DNA from: Phycisphaerae bacterium
GTDB taxonomy: Bacteria > Planctomycetota > Phycisphaerae > SM23-33
Assembly: GCA_022866005.1 (NCBI GenBank)
Contig: JALHTV010000321.1
Coordinates: forward strand, 1-11,427
DNA length: 11,427 nucleotides
Direction of reading: 5' to 3'
The position numbers were made by a program, and so were the translations under genes. Position 1 is the first letter of the stretch. Every line of letters starts with the position of its first letter. Below, piece after piece: positions 6,830-11,427 of the stretch. The notes beneath the pieces were generated by a model. It was given only the letters and a program-made list of their open reading frames with translations. It ran no database searches and was not told the DNA's origin.

Positions 6830-7900
6830 TTGGGTGACCTCGTGCAGTGGACAGTAGACGAAGTTCTGGACATGGTGATCAAGCGAGGGGCCTCGGACAT
6901 GATCTTTGTGGCCGGGGCGCCTCCGGTTATCTGGGTCCTCGGACGGATGCAGCCCGTCGGTAGCGACCGGCTGAACCATGACAGCATCGCCAACTGCTTC
7001 CTGCCCCTGCTGAGCGCAGACCAACGGGAGAGGCTGGATTCCGTGGGCGACGTGGACCTCTCCTTTGGCAAGGCGGGCGTAGGCCGGTTGCGGGTCAACG
7101 TCCACCGGCAGCGGGGTACGCTGAGCGTGGCCTGCCGCTTCATCCCCCAGGAGGTGCCGTCCTTCGACACGCTGAAGTTGCCGTTGCGTGTGCGGGACCT
7201 GGCCGACCTGCCGCACGGGCTGGTGCTCATCACCGGCGGTGCGGCCACCGGCAAGACCACGACGCTGGCGGCCCTGGTCAACCACATTAACCACAACTAC
7301 GCCTATCACGTCATCACGCTGGAAGACCCGGTGGAGTTCAGCTTCGCCCATGGTAAGAGCATCATCGAGCAGCGGGAGGTTGGGCAGGATTGCGAGAGTT
7401 TTGCCTCGGCCCTGCGGCACATTGTCCGCCAACGGCCGGACGTCATCCTGGTGGGCGAGATGCGCGACCTGGAGACCATCTCGGCCGCGCTGACGGCCGC
7501 GGAGATCGGGCACCTGGTCCTGGCTTCGCTGCACACCTCCAACGCCACCGAGACCGTCAACCGCATCATCGACATCTTCCCCGCGAATCAGCAGTTGCAG
7601 GTCCGCGTGCAGTTGTCCAGCATCCTCCAGGGCGTGGTCTGCCAGACGCTTTTCCGGGATGAGTGCGACGGGGGGCTGATCCCGGCGGTGGAGATCATGA
7701 TCCCCAACCCGGCCATCCGCCGCGCGATCCGCGATAGCGAGACTCACTTGATCATCGGCATGATTGAGATGGGCAAGGCGGCCGGCATGCAGACGATCGA
7801 CAGCGCGATCGCCGAGTTGATCTCTGCGGGCAAGGTCAGCCTGGCCGACGGCTTGGCCAAGGCGGCCAATCCGGAGAAACTGGCCCGGCTCGTAGCCTAA
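6830..7900 (+). CDS. pilT: PilT-family twitching-motility ATPase with divergent motifs
   Basis: About 356 residues from the TTG at 6830, close to the usual PilT length (~345). PilT hexamers drive pilus retraction. Family signatures are an N terminus with RGASDMIFVAGAPP, Asp box ITLEDPVEFSF, QREVGQD, Walker B DVILVGEMRDLETI (D204, E210), His box GHLVLASLHTSN (H228) and IDIFPANQQ. Two signature motifs are altered. Walker A is GGAATGKT (136-143) instead of GPTGSGKS, though the essential G, K and T remain. The C-terminal AIRNLI motif, needed for retraction in studied PilT proteins, reads AIRRAI (295-300). It also lacks the usual acidic residue before PDVIL (QRPDVIL). It may be a specialised PilT2/PilU-like paralogue or a motor with changed activity. 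The open frame continues upstream into pilB, but that part is not homologous. Confidence 0.88.
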   Translation: MGDLVQWTVDEVLDMVIKRGASDMIFVAGAPPVIWVLGRMQPVGSDRLNHDSIANCFLPLLSADQRERLDSVGDVDLSFGKAGVGRLRVNVHRQRGTLSVACRFIPQEVPSFDTLKLPLRVRDLADLPHGLVLITGGAATGKTTTLAALVNHINHNYAYHVITLEDPVEFSFAHGKSIIEQREVGQDCESFASALRHIVRQRPDVILVGEMRDLETISAALTAAEIGHLVLASLHTSNATETVNRIIDIFPANQQLQVRVQLSSILQGVVCQTLFRDECDGGLIPAVEIMIPNPAIRRAIRDSETHLIIGMIEMGKAAGMQTIDSAIAELISAGKVSLADGLAKAANPEKLARLVA

Positions 7901-8000
7901 CCTGTCGGGGTCCGCCTAAGTCGCCGAGCCTACTCCGCCGAAGCGGGTGCGAAGGCTGGACGCGACAAAGCCGCTTTGGCGACGGAGCGACGGGGCACAC
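7901..8000. repeat. pilT-pilC spacer with stacked hairpins, REP-like
   Basis: The 100-base spacer can fold into CCGC-CGAA-GCGG (7935-7946) nested between AGCCT (7927-7931) and AGGCT (7953-7957), then CAAAG-CCG-CTTTG (7966-7978). It then carries GGCGACGGAGCG at 7978-7989, whose exact reverse complement occurs at 9251-9262 after pilC. The only Shine-Dalgarno-like GGAG for pilC (7984-7987) lies within this shared word. There is no U-tract. It looks like a dispersed extragenic repeat or an RNA-processing element. Confidence 0.4.
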
Positions 8001-9224
8001 ATGAGGAAGTTTGCCTACCAAGTCCGAGACAGCGCCGGACAGCCCGCCACGGGCGTCCTGGCCGCCAACGACGTCGCCGAGGCCACGCGGCTCCTGCGGC
8101 GCGAGGGCAAGACGATCATCTCGCTGGCGGCCCAGGGGCCGGAGGCCGCCGGAGCGGCCGCCGGGATCGGCCCTTTGGGCAAAAAGCGCGTCCGAAAGGA
8201 CGACATCGTCTTCTTCGCCACGCAACTGGCGGTCATGGTCGACACCGGCGTGCCCCTGACCGACAGCCTGGACTGCATCCGCGAGGGCACCCCGCCGGGG
8301 CCCATGAGGAGTCTGCTGGCCGACGTCTCCGAGCAGGTCAAGGGCGGCGTGTCCTTCTCAGATGCCCTGGACAGGCACCCCAAGGCCTTCGGCAAGCTGT
8401 TCGCAGCCATGGTGCGGGCGTCTGAGGCCTCCGGCACCATGGGCCCGATGCTCGAACGGGCCAGCGAGTACCTCGAACGCGATCGCGACATCCGCAAGAA
8501 GATCACCGGGGCCATGACCTACCCCATCTGCATGTTCGGCTTCTGCATCCTGGTGGTGACCGCGCTGCTGCTGTTCGTGCTGCCTCGGTTCGAGAAGATC
8601 TACCAGGGCAAGGGCGCGGTCCTGCCTCTGCCCACTCGGATGCTGCTGGGGGTCAGCTCCTTCCTCATCCACTACTGGCCGCTGGTGCTGCTGGGCCTGG
8701 TGGGGGCGATCGCGGGGATCTACGCCTGGGCCGGGACCCCCGAAGGCCGCAGGGCGATCGACAAGGTCCGTCTGACCCTGCCGGTCCTGGGGCCCATGAC
8801 GCGCAAGGCCTGCCTGGCCCGGTCCCTGCGGACCATGGCCACCATGGTCTCTACGGGCGTGAGCATGTTGGAGGGCCTGAACCTCACGGCCGAGGTGGCT
8901 GGGAACAGCCTTTATCGAGAGGTGTGGACCAACGTGGCCGAGAAGGTCGAACAGGGAGCGACCTTGTCGGAGGAACTGCGCCAGCATCCGCTGATCCCCC
9001 GACCCATCACGACCATGGTCGCCGCCGGGGAGCACACCGGCCAGCTCGGCCCCGTGATGAACCGGGCGGCCGCGTTCTGCGAAAACGACCTCAAGATCGC
9101 CATCAAGACCGTCACGGACATGATCGAGCCGGCGATGATCATCGTCATGGGCTTCATCGTCGGCGGCATCGCCATCTCCCTGCTGCTACCGATCTTCAGC
9201 GTCTCGAAGCTGATGGCCCGCTGA
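8001..9224 (+). CDS. pilC: type IV pilus inner-membrane platform protein PilC (GspF family)
   Basis: A 407-residue polytopic protein of the expected family length. It starts MRKFAYQVRDSAGQPATGVLAA, the typical PilC opening, at the ATG at 8001; a GTG at 7947 in frame would add 18 non-homologous residues. Two T2SSF cytoplasmic domains (about residues 65-165 and 268-370) are separated by two membrane segments (about 173-193 and 220-243), with a third at the C terminus (about 377-398, MIIVMGFIVGGIAISLLLPI). PilC is the inner-membrane platform on which PilB and PilT act to add or remove pilins. The order pilB-pilT-pilC is a classic type IV pilus cluster. All conserved regions appear intact, including the Gly-rich ASEASGTMGPMLERAS and its second-domain counterpart AGEHTGQLGPVMNRAA. 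Confidence 0.93.
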   Translation: MRKFAYQVRDSAGQPATGVLAANDVAEATRLLRREGKTIISLAAQGPEAAGAAAGIGPLGKKRVRKDDIVFFATQLAVMVDTGVPLTDSLDCIREGTPPGPMRSLLADVSEQVKGGVSFSDALDRHPKAFGKLFAAMVRASEASGTMGPMLERASEYLERDRDIRKKITGAMTYPICMFGFCILVVTALLLFVLPRFEKIYQGKGAVLPLPTRMLLGVSSFLIHYWPLVLLGLVGAIAGIYAWAGTPEGRRAIDKVRLTLPVLGPMTRKACLARSLRTMATMVSTGVSMLEGLNLTAEVAGNSLYREVWTNVAEKVEQGATLSEELRQHPLIPRPITTMVAAGEHTGQLGPVMNRAAAFCENDLKIAIKTVTDMIEPAMIIVMGFIVGGIAISLLLPIFSVSKLMAR

Positions 9225-9312
9225 CCCCTCCGAAGCGTTCGACTCACCCGCGCTCCGTCGCCATAGCTATGGAGCGTCGGCGACCCGGCTAGTCTCCCCG
9301 CCCGGGGACTGC
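9225..9312. repeat. spacer after pilC with palindromes and an inverted repeat
   Basis: The spacer contains CGCTCC (9251-9256) facing GGAGCG (9271-9276), the perfect palindrome CCATAGCTATGG (9261-9272), GTCGCC (9257-9262) facing GGCGAC (9279-9284), and a 7-bp stem with one bulged T between 9291-9298 and 9304-9310. These overlapping pairings are mutually exclusive. No run of T follows any of them, so an intrinsic terminator is not supported, although the pilC transcript should end near here. CGCTCCGTCGCC (9251-9262) is the reverse complement of a word in the pilT-pilC spacer. Confidence 0.4.
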
Positions 9313-9318
9313 TAAAAT
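9310..9318 (+). promoter_or_regulatory. extended -10 promoter of the dnaJ-like gene
   Basis: TG at 9310-9311, one base, then TAAAAT at 9313-9318 form an extended -10 element in otherwise GC-rich sequence. No good -35 is visible, as is common for extended -10 promoters. Only six bases separate the hexamer from the ATG at 9325, so transcription would begin at or near the start codon. No Shine-Dalgarno precedes the ATG, which fits a leaderless mRNA. Confidence 0.5.
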
Positions 9319-9324
9319 GGCGGC

Positions 9325-10287
9325 ATGGCTAGGCGGGACTACTACGACGTTCTGGGGGTTGCCCGGGGAGCCAGCGAAGACCAGATCCGCTCGGCCTACC
9401 GTCGGCTTGCCCGCAAGTACCATCCTGACGTCAACAAGTCGCCCGGGGCCAGCGAGAAGTTCAAGGAGGCCACCGAGGCCTACGAGGTCCTGGGCGACCG
9501 CAAGAAGCGCAGCCTGTACGATGAGTTCGGCCACGCGGGCCCGGGAGGGCGGTTTGGCGCCGGCGGCGGCCCGGGCATGCGGACCTACACCTGGACGAGC
9601 GGAGAGGGCGTTCCGTTTGACTTCGAGGAGATGTTCCGCGGGCCGGGCGGGGGGTTCGCTGGCATGAGCCTGGACGATCTGCTGGCGGCCCTGGGCGGGG
9701 GCCGGCGGGCCCGCACCCAGGGGGTCGGACACGGCCAGGATATCGAGTACCACCTGAGCCTGGACCTGCCCCGCGCCTTCACCGGCACGGCCGCCTCCAT
9801 CCGCCTCCAGCGACCCGACCGCTCCGGGCGCCAAGGCAGCGAGACCCTCCAGGTCAAGATCCCCGCCGGCGTCTGCGATGGCTCGCGGATCCGCCTGCGC
9901 GGTAAGGGCGCCTACGGCCCGGCCGGCAGCGGCGACCTGTATATTATCACCCATCTCGACCCCCACCCGTACTTCCGCGTCGAAGGCCAGGACGTGTACG
10001 TGGACCTGCCGGTGACGATCACCGAGGCCGCCCTGGGCGCCAAGGTGGACGTGCCGACCCTGGAGGGCATGACCACGGTGACCGTTCCTCCCGGCACGGC
10101 CAGCCATCGCAAGTTGCGCCTGCGCGGCAAGGGGCTGGGCGGGACGGGCGGCAAGGACCGCGGCGACCAGTACGTGGTCATCCGCATCGTTCCACCCCCG
10201 GCCGTCTCACCCGTCGGGCAGGACTTGCTCATGGAGTTCCAGAACGTCGAGAAGTTCAACCCCCGCGCGGAGGTCCCATGGCGATAG
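9325..10287 (+). CDS. J-domain co-chaperone, DnaJ/CbpA-like without zinc finger
   Basis: A 320-residue type II (CbpA-like) J protein. The J domain (1-72) starts MARRDYYDVLGVARGASEDQ and has the HPD motif at 33-35 that stimulates DnaK ATPase. A Gly/Phe-rich linker follows (about 72-135; GPGGRFGAGGG, RGPGGGFAGM). Two beta-rich C-terminal substrate-binding domains follow (about 140-310; YHLSLDLPRAFTG, LRGKGAYGPAGSGDLYI, ITEAALGAKVDVPTLEG). The CxxCxGxG zinc repeats of DnaJ are absent. An ATG at 9317 is in another frame, so 9325 is the start. It has its own promoter and overlaps the next gene by ten bases. Its role is to deliver unfolded clients to an Hsp70; no dnaK or grpE is in the window. Confidence 0.92.
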   Translation: MARRDYYDVLGVARGASEDQIRSAYRRLARKYHPDVNKSPGASEKFKEATEAYEVLGDRKKRSLYDEFGHAGPGGRFGAGGGPGMRTYTWTSGEGVPFDFEEMFRGPGGGFAGMSLDDLLAALGGGRRARTQGVGHGQDIEYHLSLDLPRAFTGTAASIRLQRPDRSGRQGSETLQVKIPAGVCDGSRIRLRGKGAYGPAGSGDLYIITHLDPHPYFRVEGQDVYVDLPVTITEAALGAKVDVPTLEGMTTVTVPPGTASHRKLRLRGKGLGGTGGKDRGDQYVVIRIVPPPAVSPVGQDLLMEFQNVEKFNPRAEVPWR

Positions 10288-10730
10288 ACCGCCCCAGCGT
10301 CCTCCGCAGCGTCGACTTCGCCATCGTCGCGATCAGCCTGGCGGTGATCGGCACGGCCTTGGGGTGTCTGGTGTTCATCACCACCGGCCACGCCGCGGCC
10401 GCGACCGATCCGAACGTCCGCCGCTACCTGCTGCGCCTCGCGTGGATCTCCCTGACACTCCTGCTGTTCGTCGTGCTGGTATTCGTCTGGCTGGTGGTGC
10501 GGCGGGTGTCCTTGCGGATGCGCCAGCGCCGCCAGCCCGCCGAGCCCACGCCGTATCTGGACGCCTGGGCCCTGGCCGGAAAGCGATTCAAACTGTCCGC
10601 CGAAGATGAACGAGCCCTGGCTGAGCTGGAGATCGAACCGCCCCAAGCCCAGGAGGAGGGGGAGGACCAGAACGAAGACAAGCCCGAGGACGACGAGGGC
10701 CCCGACAAGCCGGGCCCGACCTGGCGGTAG
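10278..10730 (+). CDS. small two-TM membrane protein with acidic tail, unknown function
   Basis: A 150-residue protein not matched to a known family. Two hydrophobic helices (about residues 13-36 and 52-75) are joined by a short polar loop, then come a basic stop-transfer patch (RRVSLRMRQRR) and a soluble tail of about 65 residues. The last ~35 residues are very rich in Glu, Asp and Pro (EEGEDQNEDKPEDDEGPDKP) and are probably disordered. By the positive-inside rule the tail should be cytoplasmic. The ATG has GGAGG at 10269-10273, four bases upstream, and the gene overlaps the end of the J-protein gene by ten bases, so the two are probably translationally coupled. A functional link with the J protein is therefore plausible but unproven. 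Confidence 0.75.
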   Translation: MAIDRPSVLRSVDFAIVAISLAVIGTALGCLVFITTGHAAAATDPNVRRYLLRLAWISLTLLLFVVLVFVWLVVRRVSLRMRQRRQPAEPTPYLDAWALAGKRFKLSAEDERALAELEIEPPQAQEEGEDQNEDKPEDDEGPDKPGPTWR

Positions 10731-10765
10731 CGCACGCCATGGGGGTTAACCGAGGGTCGGCAGCC

Positions 10766-10794
10766 TTGCCCCTGGGGAGCCAGGGTGCTATCGT
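10766..10794 (+). promoter_or_regulatory. sigma70-like promoter of yggS
   Basis: TTGCCC at 10766-10771 and TATCGT at 10789-10794 are separated by exactly 17 bases, and TG at 10786-10787 makes the -10 extended. Eight bases remain to the GTG at 10803, so the mRNA is leaderless or nearly so; no Shine-Dalgarno is present. An inverted repeat CCCTGG-GGAG-CCAGGG (10770-10785) fills the spacer and touches the -35, so it could be an operator. Confidence 0.5.
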
Positions 10795-10802
10795 TAGCGC
10801 TC

Positions 10803-11427
10803 GTGACCCCTCTGCGGAAAAGGATCGAAAAGAACCTGCGTCGCATCGAGGACACCATCGCGGCCGCGTGCGCCCGCAGAGGGCGAAGCGAGCGCGAGGT
10901 GTCGCTGGTGGCCGTGACCAAGTCGGTCGGCATCGAGGCGATCGCGGCCGCGGTGGACGTGGGCCTGACGGACCTGGGCGAAAACCGCGTCCAGCGCCTC
11001 ACGGAGCGAGCAGCCGAGCTGGAGGCGGTGTTGCAGCGGCGCCGCAGCGCCCGGGCCAGAGGCGTCCGCTGGCACATGGTCGGCCACCTCCAGCGCAACA
11101 AGGTCCGCGCGGTGCTGGATGTGGCCAGGGTGATCCACTCCGTCGACTCGCTGCGACTGGCGGAGGCCATCAACGCCCGGGCCGAGCAGGCCGAGATGGT
11201 GGTCGACGTGCTGGTTCAGGTCAACTGCTCGCAGGAGCCGCAGAAGTTCGGTGTGGCGGTGGGGGCGGCGGCGTATCTGGGCGAGCTGGTCAGCACCCTG
11301 CGCCACCTCCGTCTGACGGGACTGATGACGATGGCTGTCCAGAGCAGGAACCCGGAGAAAGCCCGTCCCAGCTTCGTGCGCCTCCGCGAGCTCTTTGAGG
11401 AGATGCGCAGGGACGGCATCGGCGGGG
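10803..11427 (+). CDS. yggS: YggS/PLPBP-family PLP homeostasis protein (3' truncated)
   Basis: A frame open from the GTG at 10803 to the right edge (208 residues visible; family length about 230). The protein is an alanine-racemase-fold PLP carrier involved in vitamin B6 and amino-acid homeostasis, without known catalytic turnover. Signatures are LVAVTKS, with K40 as the Schiff-base lysine for PLP, LTDLGENRVQ, WHMVGHLQRNKVR, IHSVDSLRLAEAI, VLVQVNCSQEPQKFGV and LRLTGLMTMA. The family usually has a proline (GPLQxNK) where this protein has histidine (GHLQRNK). A Cys/Ala/Arg-rich stretch (AAACARRGR) precedes the first strand. The start is supported by homology and by the promoter eight bases upstream; there is no Shine-Dalgarno. 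In many bacteria yggS sits beside cell-division or proC genes, which may lie beyond the edge. Confidence 0.9.
   Translation, partial: MTPLRKRIEKNLRRIEDTIAAACARRGRSEREVSLVAVTKSVGIEAIAAAVDVGLTDLGENRVQRLTERAAELEAVLQRRRSARARGVRWHMVGHLQRNKVRAVLDVARVIHSVDSLRLAEAINARAEQAEMVVDVLVQVNCSQEPQKFGVAVGAAAYLGELVSTLRHLRLTGLMTMAVQSRNPEKARPSFVRLRELFEEMRRDGIGG

Noticed and set aside
5971..7296. Minus-strand open frame of 441 codons opposite pilB and pilT
   Set aside because: It lies across intact ATPase motifs of both plus-strand genes and shows no family features of its own.
7927..7989. Riboswitch or small RNA in the pilT-pilC spacer
   Set aside because: Several hairpins can form, but no known riboswitch core is recognised and no promoter is seen. 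A dispersed repeat is simpler.
9251..9310. Intrinsic terminator after pilC
   Set aside because: Stems are present, but none is followed by a run of T, and the pairings exclude each other. Recorded as repeats instead.
10739..11398. Plus-strand open frame of 219 codons overlapping yggS
   Set aside because: It is an Arg/Gly/Ala/Pro-rich translation out of frame with the clear YggS protein.

Overview
The window is a GC-rich, gene-dense stretch of a Gram-negative-type bacterium. All recognisable genes lie on the + strand, and the two end genes are cut by the window edges. The gene mix is consistent with an environmental planctomycete of the Phycisphaerae type or a deltaproteobacterium-like lineage: a stand-alone receiver, a stand-alone STAS protein, an HD-GYP phosphodiesterase and type IV pilus motors. 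No marker gene fixes the taxon, so this is a low-confidence inference.

Layout. (1) 3-1016: C-terminal part of a multi-repeat TPR protein. (2) 1083-4985: a signalling block of membrane PAS histidine kinase, stand-alone response regulator, PocR-like/GAF/HD-GYP protein and STAS-domain protein. The last three sit within a few bases of each other or overlap. (3) 5011-9224: type IV pilus (or type II secretion-like) machinery: PilB/GspE assembly ATPase with an N-terminal MshEN-type domain, a PilT-family ATPase with unusual motifs, and the inner-membrane platform protein PilC/GspF. (4) 9325-10730: a DnaJ-like J-domain protein without zinc finger, overlapping a small two-TM protein with an acidic tail. 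(5) 10803 to the right edge: YggS/YBL036C-family PLP-binding protein.

Working model (inference): blocks 2 and 3 are one transcription unit. A kinase/receiver pair, a cyclic-di-GMP phosphodiesterase with a cysteine-rich sensor and a STAS switch would control a pilus extension/retraction motor. PilB carries the domain class that binds cyclic-di-GMP in MshE, although its key first arginine is replaced. Pilins, prepilin peptidase, secretin and alignment proteins are not in the window.

The three spacers around pilT and pilC are rich in short inverted repeats, and two share a 12-base word in opposite orientation, suggesting dispersed REP-like elements. The dnaJ-like gene and yggS each have an extended -10 promoter so close to the start codon that the mRNAs would be leaderless or nearly so. 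No rRNA, tRNA, CRISPR array, insertion sequence or convincing U-tract terminator was seen. No clearly novel system is proven; the signalling-to-pilus operon is the most interesting unit.
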